Assembly: GCF_042666435.1 (NCBI RefSeq) | Contig: NZ_JBHTDC010000001.1 | Coordinates: forward strand, 1,840,405-1,904,404 | Direction: 5' to 3' | DNA from: Allosphingosinicella sp042666435 | Lineage (GTDB): Bacteria; Pseudomonadota; Alphaproteobacteria; Sphingomonadales; Sphingomonadaceae | Length of the DNA stretch: 64,000 nucleotides | Shown: one piece after another, positions 33,038 to 40,991 of the stretch | Layout: each line of letters starts with the position of its first letter | Numbering within the stretch: the first letter of the stretch is position 1 | The notes under the pieces: generated by a model | Database searches by the model: none | Told to the model about the DNA's origin: nothing | What the model saw: the letters and a program-made list of their open reading frames with translations, nothing else | Made by a program: the position numbers and the translations under genes

Positions 33038-33439
33038 TCAGAAGCGGAAGCTGAGGCCCACCGCTGCGATGCGGTCGCTCCGGCCTTCCGTATCGGCCAT
33101 CGGCCGCGCGCGCCGGATCGCGCGCTCCTTGTGCGAAGTCCGGGTCACCTCGATCAGCCCGACCCCGAGCGTGACATCGCGCGCCAGCGACCAATTGCCG
33201 ACAAGGGTCTTGCGGTACACGGTCGATCCGTCCTGCTCGACGATCGGGACCGAGGAAAGGCTGAAGCCCGGCGTGCCCGCCTGGAGCGGAAGGTGGACGG
33301 ACCTGCTCTCGCGGGGAGGCGCATAGGTTGGGCCGAAAGCCCTGGTGTCGCTGCGGACGTCAGCCGGTCCTTGCGCCTCTGCGGGCGCCGTGAAGACGAG
33401 CGGCAGTAGAAGCGCCGCAGCCATGAGGCGCTGTTCCAT
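33038..33439 (-). CDS. Hypothetical exported protein
   Basis: 133-residue protein with an N-terminal signal peptide (MAAALLLPLVFTAPAEAQ) cleaved after AEA. The mature part has alternating hydrophobic/polar strands (GNWSLARDVTLGVGLIEV) and ends GLSFRF with terminal Phe. That pattern suggests a small outer-membrane beta-barrel fragment or periplasmic beta-protein. No family recognised. It sits upstream of dinB on the same strand, 37 bases away. Confidence 0.72.
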   Translation of the reverse strand: MEQRLMAAALLLPLVFTAPAEAQGPADVRSDTRAFGPTYAPPRESRSVHLPLQAGTPGFSLSSVPIVEQDGSTVYRKTLVGNWSLARDVTLGVGLIEVTRTSHKERAIRRARPMADTEGRSDRIAAVGLSFRF

Positions 33440-33631
33440 GCTGCACTTTTGAATCCCTGTTTCTCTTTCCCAGACAGCGCTGGAGCCGAGAAGAAGTTCC
33501 CTCGACTACACGGATATACTTGACCCTTTTCAGATGTATCGCCGCCCGGACAGTGCCAAAATGAGGCTCCTGCGTCCGCTGGCGCGGGGGAGCATGGCTT
33601 AAGCCCGCCCCTTTCTGTACCATGAGCCGCT

Positions 33632-34741
33632 ATGGCGAGGGACAAGAGGGACGGACTGCTCATCGCGGGCGGGGGGCTGGCGGGGAGCCTCGCGGCGCTC
33701 GCCATGGCGAGGGCGCGCCCCGAAGTCCCGATCCTGCTCGTCGAGGAGGGCGAGAGCTTCGGCGGAGACGAGTTGCACGGCTTCTTCGCCGGGGACATTG
33801 AAGGCGGCGACCTCTGGCTCGCCGAGCCGCTCGCCGGCCACGCTTGGCCTGGCTATTATGTCGCCTTTCCGGGGCTTCGGCGGAAGCTCAGGACCGACTG
33901 CGGGGCGATAGAGCCCGAGGCGATCGACCGCGCGGTGCGCGAGACGCTCCGCCCGGACCAGTATCGGCTGGGCACGAAGATCGTCGCGGTGCGCGACAAT
34001 GAGCTGATCCTCCAGGGCGGCGAGAAGATCAGGGCCGATGGCGCCGTCGATGCGCGCGGGGCCGCCAACCTGTCGATGCTGGAACTGGGCTGGCGCCGGT
34101 TTTTCGCCCGCGACTATCGGCTGGCGGGGGCGCACGGGCTCGACCGGCCGGTGCTGGTCGACGCCACGGCCGGAGCGGCCGACGGCGCGCGCTTCTTCCG
34201 GTGCCTGCCATTGGCCGAGGACAGGATGATGGTCGAGGACGTCGCATTGTCCGAGCTTCCCGGCATGGAAAACGGGGAGGCGGCAGCCAGGCTCGACGCC
34301 TATCTCGCGCGGCGCGGCTGGACGCCGGCGGAGCGGCTGCGCGAGACGGCCGGGGCGCGCGCGCTGACCATTGGCGGCGACTTCCCCGCCTTCTGGCGCG
34401 TCGGCGGGGCGCGGGTGGCCAAGCTCGGCCCGCGCGGCGGCTTCTTCCATCCCGCCACCGGCCAGGCGCTGCCCGACGCGCTCCGCACGGCGACGATGCT
34501 CACCGAGCAAGGCGATTTCACCGGCGCGCGGCTTCACGATGTGTTTGAAAGCCAGGCCGCGGCGCTATGGCGTAAGCGCGAATTTTATCGCGGCTTCAAC
34601 AAATCATTGTTCCAGGCGCCGCCGGGCGAGCGAATGGCCATGCTCGAGCGCCTGCACGGGCTTGACCCCGGCGTCATCGCGCGCTTCCATGGCGGTCACG
34701 CGACGATGTTCGACCGGCGGCGGATCTCGCGGCCGGCCTAG
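33632..34741 (+). CDS. crtY: Lycopene beta-cyclase CrtY
   Basis: 369-residue flavoprotein that converts lycopene to beta-carotene, the branch leading to the yellow xanthophylls of sphingomonads. FAD/NAD site LLIAGGGLAGSLAALAMA at the N terminus; the HGFFAGDIEGGDLWLAEPLAGHAWPGYYVAFP region matches the CrtY HTW/YVAF area; GARFFRCLPLAEDRMMVEDV, the GGFFHPATGQALPDALR block and FYRGFNKSLFQA follow. Bacterial CrtY of this type are 370-390 residues. No other carotenoid genes are adjacent. The ATG at 33632 is the natural start. Confidence 0.92.
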   Translation: MARDKRDGLLIAGGGLAGSLAALAMARARPEVPILLVEEGESFGGDELHGFFAGDIEGGDLWLAEPLAGHAWPGYYVAFPGLRRKLRTDCGAIEPEAIDRAVRETLRPDQYRLGTKIVAVRDNELILQGGEKIRADGAVDARGAANLSMLELGWRRFFARDYRLAGAHGLDRPVLVDATAGAADGARFFRCLPLAEDRMMVEDVALSELPGMENGEAAARLDAYLARRGWTPAERLRETAGARALTIGGDFPAFWRVGGARVAKLGPRGGFFHPATGQALPDALRTATMLTEQGDFTGARLHDVFESQAAALWRKREFYRGFNKSLFQAPPGERMAMLERLHGLDPGVIARFHGGHATMFDRRRISRPA

Positions 34742-34771
34742 CCGATTGAAGCGGCTTCGCGATGTGCACGC

Positions 34772-35185
34772 TCAAGCCCGCGCCGCCAGCTCCTCGACCG
34801 CATCGGCGATCCGCCTTCGCTCACGCAGCCCTCGCCACAGGATCAGGGTAGCGAGCGCGGCGATGCCGACCAGGGCGAGCAAGGCGTAGGTGATTGCTTC
34901 GAGCCACCGCGCCGGCTCCGCCTCATCCGGTGGCGGCGGCGAGGGGGGTTCTACCGCCGCTTCGGTATCGGAAGGGGCGGATGAGCTCGCCTCCGGCCGC
35001 CGCTCCGCCGCCTCCGGCCGCGCTTCTTCGACAATCGTGTCGCGCTCCCGGCTCTCGATGCCCATCCGGGTTTCGAGGCTTTCCGAGGGAATCGCCGCGA
35101 TCGAGCCGATGATCGCGAGCGTCACCATGCCGGCTAGCACCAGCATCGCCGCCCGTCCCAGCCAGTCGATTATGCCAGGCTTCAT
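34772..35185 (-). CDS. Hypothetical two-span membrane protein
   Basis: 137-residue protein. A first membrane helix (AAMLVLAGMVTLAIIGSIAA) near residues 12-31 is followed by a Pro/Glu/Ala/Ser-rich periplasmic or cytoplasmic linker (about 45-95). A second helix (AITYALLALVGIAALATLIL) and a short basic tail end the protein. No family recognised. The ATG at 35185 is preferred over 35269 because the membrane segment follows directly. It is convergent with crtY and divergent from sucC. Confidence 0.72.
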   Translation of the reverse strand: MKPGIIDWLGRAAMLVLAGMVTLAIIGSIAAIPSESLETRMGIESRERDTIVEEARPEAAERRPEASSSAPSDTEAAVEPPSPPPPDEAEPARWLEAITYALLALVGIAALATLILWRGLRERRRIADAVEELAARA

Positions 35186-35338
35186 CGCGTGTGTTTCCAA
35201 GGGCAAGGGCGAAGCATGAGCGGAATATAGGAACGCGCCGCCGCCGCGCCATGTCCGAAGCCCGCCCAACGTCTTCCAATGGGCGCGCCACTGTGCTTAA
35301 GACCCGGCAAAATCTGCTCGGAAGGATTCCCCCGTCTC

Positions 35339-36538
35339 ATGAACATCCACGAATATCAGGCCAAGGAGCTGCTGGCGAAATTCGGAGTGCCGGTGCCGGC
35401 GGGCATCGCCGCGATGAGTGTCGAGGAGGCCGTGGCGGCGTCGCGTCAGCTTCCCGGGCCGCTCTACGTCGTCAAGGCGCAGATCCACGCCGGCGGCCGC
35501 GGCAAAGGCAAGTTCAAGGAGTTGGGACCGGATGCGAAGGGCGGCGTCCGCCTCGCCCGCTCCGAGGAGGAAGTGCGCGTCGCCGCCTCCGAAATGCTCG
35601 GCAACACCCTGGTGACGATCCAGACCGGCGCCGAGGGCAAGCAGGTCAACCGCCTCTACGTCACCGACGGGGTCGATATCGCCAAGGAATTCTATCTCGC
35701 CTTGCTCGTCGACCGCGCCACCGGCCGCATCGCGGTCGTGGCCTCGACCGAAGGCGGCATGGACATCGAGGAAGTCGCCCATTCGACCCCTGAGAAGATC
35801 CACACCATCACCGTCGATCCCGCGACCGGCCTCATGCCCCATCACGGCCGCTCCGTCGCCGCGGCGCTGGAGCTCGAAGGCGATCTCGCCAAGCAGGCCG
35901 CCAAGATGCTGGCGAAGCTCTACGACGCATTCCTCGGCACCGACGCCAGCCAGATCGAGATCAACCCCCTCGCCGTCACCGATGACGGCAAATTGCTCGT
36001 CCTCGACGCCAAGGTCGGCTTCGATTCGAACGCCATGTTCCGCCATGCCGACCTGACGGCGCTTCGCGACGAGAGCGAAGAGGATCCGATGGAGCTGGAG
36101 GCGTCGAAGCACGACCTCGCCTACATCAAATTGGACGGCAATATCGGCTGCATGGTCAACGGCGCCGGCCTCGCCATGGCGACGATGGACATCATCAAGC
36201 TGAACGGCGCCTTCCCGGCCAACTTCCTCGATGTCGGCGGCGGCGCATCCAAGGAAAAGGTGACCGAGGCGTTCAAGATCATCCTGTCCGATCCGGCGGT
36301 GAAGGGCATTTTGGTCAACATCTTCGGCGGCATCATGCGCTGCGACATCATCGCCAACGGCATCATCGCCGCGGCGAAGGAAGTGAATTTGTCGGTGCCT
36401 TTGGTGGTCCGCCTCGAAGGCACCAACGTCGAGGAAGGCAAACGCATCCTCGCCGACAGCGGCCTGCCGATCGTGGCCGCGAACGACCTCGGCGATGCCG
36501 CGAGGAAGATCGTCGCGCAGGTGAAGGAAGCGGCGTAG
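35339..36538 (+). CDS. sucC: Succinyl-CoA ligase [ADP-forming], beta subunit
   Basis: 399-residue TCA-cycle enzyme subunit. N-terminal ATP-grasp domain begins MNIHEYQAKELLAKFGV. VKAQIHAGGRGKGKFKE, the EINPLAVTDDGKLLVLDAKV metal site, and the C-terminal ligase domain with NFLDVGGGASKEKV and LVNIFGGIMRCD are all present. sucD (alpha subunit) is not adjacent, which is unusual for bacteria generally. GGAAGG precedes the ATG. An inverted repeat follows the stop and separates it from etfBA. Confidence 0.97.
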   Translation: MNIHEYQAKELLAKFGVPVPAGIAAMSVEEAVAASRQLPGPLYVVKAQIHAGGRGKGKFKELGPDAKGGVRLARSEEEVRVAASEMLGNTLVTIQTGAEGKQVNRLYVTDGVDIAKEFYLALLVDRATGRIAVVASTEGGMDIEEVAHSTPEKIHTITVDPATGLMPHHGRSVAAALELEGDLAKQAAKMLAKLYDAFLGTDASQIEINPLAVTDDGKLLVLDAKVGFDSNAMFRHADLTALRDESEEDPMELEASKHDLAYIKLDGNIGCMVNGAGLAMATMDIIKLNGAFPANFLDVGGGASKEKVTEAFKIILSDPAVKGILVNIFGGIMRCDIIANGIIAAAKEVNLSVPLVVRLEGTNVEEGKRILADSGLPIVAANDLGDAARKIVAQVKEAA

Positions 36539-36546
36539 GTTTCAAG

Positions 36547-36615
36547 CGTCATCCCAGCGGAAGCTGGGATCTCACTTCTTTAGGCAGGGAGATTCCAGCT
36601 TTTGCTGGAATGACG
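36547..36615. repeat. Modular inverted repeat, TTCCAGC-arm type
   Basis: Arms 36547-36572 (CGTCATCCCAGCGGAAGCTGGGATCT-like) and 36590-36615 are inverted copies with three mismatches. Each contains its own small hairpin. Same family as the perfect copy at 22414 but with a shorter spacer. It lies between sucC and etfB and may end or stabilise the sucC transcript. Confidence 0.85.
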
Positions 36616-36634
36616 GTACAAAGAGGGAGCAGAA

Positions 36635-37384
36635 ATGAAGCTGCTGGTGCCGGTGAAGCGGGTCATCGATTTCAACGTCAAGCCGCGGGTCAAGGCCGAC
36701 GGCTCGGGCGTCGATCTCGCCAACGTCAAGATGAGCATGAATCCGTTCGACGAGATCGCCGTCGAGGAAGCCATCCGCCTCAAGGAAAAGGGCGTGGCGA
36801 CCGAGATCGTCGCGGTGTCGATCGGCCCGGCCAAGGCGCAGGAGACGTTGCGCACGGCGCTGGCGATGGGCGCGGATCGGGCCATTCTGGTCACGACCGA
36901 ACAGGAGGTCGAGCCGCTCGCGGTGGCGAAGATCCTTGCCAAGATCGTCGAGGAAGAAGCGCCCCGGATGGTGATCCTCGGCAAGCAGGCGATCGACGAC
37001 GATTCCAACCAGACCGGCCAGATGCTGGCGGCCTTGCTCGGCTGGGGCCAGGGCACCTTCGCCTCCAAGGTCGAGGTCGATGGCGAGAGCGTCAATGTCA
37101 CGCGGGAGGTGGACGGCGGGCTCGAAACGGTGAAGCTCAGCTTGCCCGCCATCGTCACCACTGATCTTCGCCTCAACGAGCCGCGCTACGCGTCGCTGCC
37201 CAACATCATGAAGGCGAAATCGAAGCCCCTGGCGCAGAAGACGCCGGAGGATTACGGCGTCGACATCGCGCCCCGCCTCACGACCACCAACGTCCGCGAA
37301 CCCTCCAAGCGCGAGGCGGGCGTCAAGGTAGGCTCGGTCGACGAGCTGATCGCCAAGCTGAAGACGATGGGAGTAGTGGGATGA
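36635..37384 (+). CDS. etfB: Electron transfer flavoprotein, beta subunit
   Basis: 249-residue ETF beta subunit: accepts electrons from acyl-CoA and related dehydrogenases and passes them to ETF-ubiquinone oxidoreductase. LLVPVKRVIDFNVKPRVKADGSG at the N terminus, KMSMNPFDEIAVEEA, the AMP-binding LGKQAIDDDSNQTGQMLAALL signature and the C-terminal arm with an AxKxK region (KAKSKPL). GAGGGAG precedes the ATG. It overlaps etfA by four bases (ATGA). Confidence 0.96.
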   Translation: MKLLVPVKRVIDFNVKPRVKADGSGVDLANVKMSMNPFDEIAVEEAIRLKEKGVATEIVAVSIGPAKAQETLRTALAMGADRAILVTTEQEVEPLAVAKILAKIVEEEAPRMVILGKQAIDDDSNQTGQMLAALLGWGQGTFASKVEVDGESVNVTREVDGGLETVKLSLPAIVTTDLRLNEPRYASLPNIMKAKSKPLAQKTPEDYGVDIAPRLTTTNVREPSKREAGVKVGSVDELIAKLKTMGVVG

Positions 37385-38310
37385 AGACGCTCGTCTGGGT
37401 CGAACATGAAGGCGGCCAGCTCAAGGACGCGACGTTGAGCGCGGTGACCGCGGCCGCGAAGCTCGGCGAGGTCCACCTGATCGTCGCCGGCGAGGGCGTC
37501 GGCGGGGTCGCCGAGGCGGCCGCGAATATCGCCGGCGTCGGCAAGGTCCATGTCGCGGACGACGCGGCCTATGCCCATGCGCTGGCCGAAAATGTGGCGC
37601 CCCTGATCGTCGATCTGATGGGCCATCACGACGCCTTCGTCGCGCCCGCCACCACCACCGGCAAGAACATCGCCCCGCGCGTCGCCGCTCTGCTCGACGT
37701 GATGCAGATTTCGGACGTCATGTCGGTCGAGGGCGAAGACACGTTCACCCGCCCGATCTACGCCGGCAACGCCATCGCGACGGTCAAGTCGTCGGACGCC
37801 AAGAAAGTACTGACGGTGCGCGGTACCGCCTTTGACAAGGCGGCGAGCGAAGGCGGCTCGGCCGAGATCGAGACCGTTTCCGCCACCGGCGACAAGGGTC
37901 TTTCCAGCTTCGTCGGCGCCGAGATCGCCGCCAGTGAGCGGCCCGAGCTCACCAGCGCGAAGATCATCGTCTCGGGCGGCCGGGCGCTCGGCTCCGCCGA
38001 CCAGTTCCACGCGCTGATCGACCCGTTGGCCGACAAGCTCGGCGCCGGCGTCGGCGCCTCCCGCGCGGCGGTAGACGCCGGCTATGCGCCCAACGATTAT
38101 CAGGTCGGCCAGACCGGCAAGATCGTCGCCCCCGAAGTCTATATCGCGATCGGCATTTCGGGCGCCATCCAGCACCTCGCCGGCATGAAAGATTCCAAGG
38201 TCATCGTCGCCATCAACAAGGACGAGGACGCCCCCATCTTCCAGGTCGCCGACATCGGCCTGGTCGGAGACCTGTTCAAGATCGTGCCGGAGCTGACCGA
38301 GAAGCTTTAG
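37381..38310 (+). CDS. etfA: Electron transfer flavoprotein, alpha subunit
   Basis: 309-residue ETF alpha subunit, which holds FAD at the interface with EtfB. N-terminal domain starts MKTLVWVEHEGGQL. The C-terminal FAD domain has VSGGRALGSADQF, the GASRAAVDAGYAPNDYQVGQTGK signature, YIAIGISGAIQHLAGM and INKDEDAPIFQVADIGLVGD. The start overlaps the etfB stop, so expression is coupled. ETF dehydrogenase is not in the window. Only one base separates its stop from the convergent small gene. Confidence 0.97.
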   Translation: MKTLVWVEHEGGQLKDATLSAVTAAAKLGEVHLIVAGEGVGGVAEAAANIAGVGKVHVADDAAYAHALAENVAPLIVDLMGHHDAFVAPATTTGKNIAPRVAALLDVMQISDVMSVEGEDTFTRPIYAGNAIATVKSSDAKKVLTVRGTAFDKAASEGGSAEIETVSATGDKGLSSFVGAEIAASERPELTSAKIIVSGGRALGSADQFHALIDPLADKLGAGVGASRAAVDAGYAPNDYQVGQTGKIVAPEVYIAIGISGAIQHLAGMKDSKVIVAINKDEDAPIFQVADIGLVGDLFKIVPELTEKL

Positions 38311-38311
38311 T

Positions 38312-38542
38312 TTACTTGAGCTTGCCTTCTGCTAGCCACTGCTTTTTCTTTGCTATCTGCCTTTGTCGGATCTGCTCGGAGCGAGCAAGAAGCTCCGCGT
38401 CGTCGTGGGCTCGCTCGGCGGCTCTTTGTCGGCGCACTGCCTCTGTAACGACTTCACCGACCGGACGGCGGAGCTCCCCGACCTCAATTACTCGCCCGGG
38501 ATCAGTTTCTCGATAAGGATCGTTCCAGTTCATCTTAGCCAT
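38312..38542 (-). CDS. Hypothetical 76-residue charged protein
   Basis: Small protein starting MAKMNWNDPYRETDPGRV (ATG at 38542; alternative ATG at 38533). It is rich in Arg, Glu, Gln and Lys with a long predicted helix (REVVTEAVRRQRAAERAH-like) and a lysine-rich tail KKKQWLAEGKLK. No family recognised. Its ATG overlaps the stop of the deacetylase-like gene by eight bases, implying translational coupling. Its coding sequence looks less GC-biased than the neighbours, hinting at recent acquisition. A longer frame to 38605 lies inside the deacetylase gene. Confidence 0.6.
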   Translation of the reverse strand: MAKMNWNDPYRETDPGRVIEVGELRRPVGEVVTEAVRRQRAAERAHDDAELLARSEQIRQRQIAKKKQWLAEGKLK

Positions 38543-39596
38543 GATTATCTCCCGACTGGTCCGTAGCACTACGTAGCTGGGGGCCGCAGCTCTGGTCAAA
38601 GCCACTCAGCAACCCCGCGACATTCGCGCCCAGCGCCTCCACCGCGTAACCGCCCTCCATCACAATCAGCGTCGGATAACCCGCGTTTGCGATCCTGCGC
38701 CCGAGGCCGGCATAGTCGGAGGTCTTGAGCTTGAAGAAGCTGATCGGGTCGCCCTCGAACGTGTCTGCTCCGTAGGAGACGATCAGCAGATCGGGCGCGA
38801 ACGTGGCGATGCCCTCCAGCGCCTGATCCAGGGCGCGCTCGAACTCCGCCAGACCGGTTCCGCGCGGCAGCGGCAGGTTGAGCGTCGTGCCCTCGCCCGC
38901 GCCTTCGCCGGTCTCGTCGGCATGGCCCCAGTAGAAGGGATAATCGGTCTTTGGATCGGCGTGGATCGAGGCGAAGAAGACGTCGCTCCGCGCGTAGAAG
39001 ACATCCTGGGTCCCGTTGCCGTGATGATAGTCGATGTCAGGGATGGCGACGCGCTTGCCGGCATCGACCGCGGCTTCGGCGGCGATGGCGGCGTTGCTGA
39101 GATAGGAATAGCCGCCGGCATAATCCTTGCCGCAATGATGGCCCGGCGGGCGGCACAAGGCGAATGCGGCGCGCGCGCCGTCCAGCACGGCATCGAGGCC
39201 GGAAAGCGCCGTTTGCGCCGCCCAGTAGGAAGCGGTCCAGGTGCCTTCCGCGATCGGCGTCGACGTATCGTAGACATAGCGGCCGAGGCGGCCGTCGATC
39301 CGCGACAGGTCGAGCGGACGGCGGTGGACGATGGGAAAGGTGTAAGGGATCGCGTCGCCTGAGCGGCCGGCGGCGCGCCAGTCGGCATGGGCCGCCTTCA
39401 GGAAATCGAGATAGTCGCGCGAATGAACGCGGAGCAAAGGCGCCTCGCCATGATCGCGCGGCGCTTCGGCCGGCCCGATCGCGGCAAGGATCGCGTCGAC
39501 GCGGCCGGGATGCTCGGCGGCGGGGTGGAGGCCGCCGTTGAAGAATTCGAATCGGGGCGCGTGGAGGCGCTGGCGATCGTCCCAGAATGTGCGCAT
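38535..39596 (-). CDS. Histone-deacetylase-like (acetylpolyamine amidohydrolase) protein
   Basis: 353-residue zinc amidohydrolase of the HDAC superfamily. Active-site signatures: CRPPGHHCGKDYAGG with the His-His pair, DIDYHHGNGTQDVFY with zinc-binding Asp/His, SIHADPKTDYPF and a late GGYAVEALG. The DPKTDYPFYWG segment fits acetylpolyamine amidohydrolases better than acetoin-type HDACs. ATG at 39596; the preceding GTG at 39599 is in frame. Likely deacetylates a small acetylated amine; the substrate is unproven. Coupled to a small downstream gene. Confidence 0.9.
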   Translation of the reverse strand: MRTFWDDRQRLHAPRFEFFNGGLHPAAEHPGRVDAILAAIGPAEAPRDHGEAPLLRVHSRDYLDFLKAAHADWRAAGRSGDAIPYTFPIVHRRPLDLSRIDGRLGRYVYDTSTPIAEGTWTASYWAAQTALSGLDAVLDGARAAFALCRPPGHHCGKDYAGGYSYLSNAAIAAEAAVDAGKRVAIPDIDYHHGNGTQDVFYARSDVFFASIHADPKTDYPFYWGHADETGEGAGEGTTLNLPLPRGTGLAEFERALDQALEGIATFAPDLLIVSYGADTFEGDPISFFKLKTSDYAGLGRRIANAGYPTLIVMEGGYAVEALGANVAGLLSGFDQSCGPQLRSATDQSGDNHG

Positions 39597-39607
39597 CACC
39601 GCTTCCT

Positions 39608-39695
39608 CGTCACCCCGGGCTTGATCCGGGGTCCAGCTTCTGCAGCGCCTGTCCCGGAAAGAAAGATGGATGCTGAAACAAGTTCAGCATGACGA
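39608..39695. repeat. Hybrid modular inverted repeat
   Basis: The left arm (39608-39635) has the CCCCGGGCTTGATCCGGGG hairpin, the type seen near 62822. The right arm (39667-39695) has TGCTGAAACAAGTTCAGCA, the type seen at 5539 and 17653. The outer CGTCA/TGACG ends still pair. It lies between two minus-strand genes, the deacetylase-like gene and the DUF885 gene. Confidence 0.8.
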
Positions 39696-39701
39696 ATCGC
39701 A

Positions 39702-40991
39702 TCAGCGGACGAGCAGATCGCTCGGCAGGGTCGGTTCGGAGATCACCTTCTCCATCGCCGCCCAGCGCGCGGCGGGATCGGGGCCGGCGGCCTCGACATG
39801 CGCGCGCACCATGTCCTGGCCGAGACCGTAATTGATCACGTAGCTTCGATATTGCTCGATGAAGTCGACCGACTGCTCGGCCCGCGCCTTCGAGACCAGC
39901 TGATACTTTTGCGTCAGCTCCACCGCCTTGGCGCGGTCGATGCGGCCTTCGAGATAGTCGGCGGCGATGGTGAAGCGGGCGCCGGCCAGATCCTCGATCG
40001 CCTCCAGCAAGGCGAGATATTCGGCGGCGTCGGCGGTCGGGAGACCCGCCAGCGGGTAGAGCGCCGCGGTCTCGTAAGCGAGCCGCTCGTCGCCGGGGAA
40101 AGCGAGGTCGATGCCGTAATTGGCCGAGCCTTCGGCGATCAATGATTGCGGCGAATATAGCGGATAGACGCTATATTCGACCCATCCGCGCTCCCGCGTC
40201 AGCCTTTGCTCGAGCAGCATGTTGAGCGCATGGTGCCCGGGATAGCCTTCGTGGCAGCCGAGATCGACCGCGCGGCTGATGCGGATCGGCAGGTCGGTGT
40301 TGATCTGGATGAGGCTGGTGAGGTCGCCCTTGTAATAATTGTAGCCGGACCAGCTCTTGTCCGTGACGAATTCCATCGTGAACGTCTCACCCGCCGGTAG
40401 CGCGATATAAGCGGCGGTGCGCCGCTTGCATTCGGCGATGGCGGCGTCGAAGACCGGTTTCAGGCGATCCGTCGGAATGGTGAAGCGCTCCTGGAACGCA
40501 TCGACGCGCTCGGAAAGCGGGCCTGAACCCGGCACCAGCGCCTCGATCCGCGCCAGTACCGGATCGAAGGTCGAAAGCGGCTCCAGCTCGGGGCGGACTC
40601 CGAACAATCCCTCCGCCTCGTCGGCGAAGCTCAGTTTCTCGCCCTGCAGCATCCGCAGCCGCGTCGAGGCGGCGCGGAGCTGGGCGAGAAGGAAAGTCCG
40701 GCGGCGCTGCTCGAGCGGCTCGAGGCTGGCCGCGTCAATGGCATTGGTCCGCGCGGCGAGCGCTGCCGCCTCGCGAGCCAGATCGGCCACGGAGCGCGGC
40801 GCGGCCTTGGCGGCGTCGGCCCATTCGGGCGGCCCGTAATAAGCGTCGACATAGCCGGGTTCGCGCTCGCCTATCTCCAGGGTCATCTGGACATAATCGG
40901 CCGCGATCTCGTCGAGGCTGTCATTGGCGACCCGGTCGGATACGCAGGCGGCGAGGAGGAACAGAGCGCCCAGCATGGAAAGCCACTTCAT
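39702..40991 (-). CDS. DUF885 family lipoprotein (putative metallopeptidase)
   Basis: 429-residue protein. The N terminus MKWLSMLGALFLLAACVSD is a lipoprotein signal with the lipobox LAAC. The DUF885 domain has CHEGYPGHHALNMLLEQ, a variant of the HExxH metal motif (HEGYPGHH), and upstream FTMEFVTDKSWSGYN. Family members are putative zinc carboxypeptidase-like enzymes. ATG overlaps the nhaA stop (ATGA), so it belongs to the nhaA operon. Substrate unknown. Confidence 0.88.
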   Translation of the reverse strand: MKWLSMLGALFLLAACVSDRVANDSLDEIAADYVQMTLEIGEREPGYVDAYYGPPEWADAAKAAPRSVADLAREAAALAARTNAIDAASLEPLEQRRRTFLLAQLRAASTRLRMLQGEKLSFADEAEGLFGVRPELEPLSTFDPVLARIEALVPGSGPLSERVDAFQERFTIPTDRLKPVFDAAIAECKRRTAAYIALPAGETFTMEFVTDKSWSGYNYYKGDLTSLIQINTDLPIRISRAVDLGCHEGYPGHHALNMLLEQRLTRERGWVEYSVYPLYSPQSLIAEGSANYGIDLAFPGDERLAYETAALYPLAGLPTADAAEYLALLEAIEDLAGARFTIAADYLEGRIDRAKAVELTQKYQLVSKARAEQSVDFIEQYRSYVINYGLGQDMVRAHVEAAGPDPAARWAAMEKVISEPTLPSDLLVR

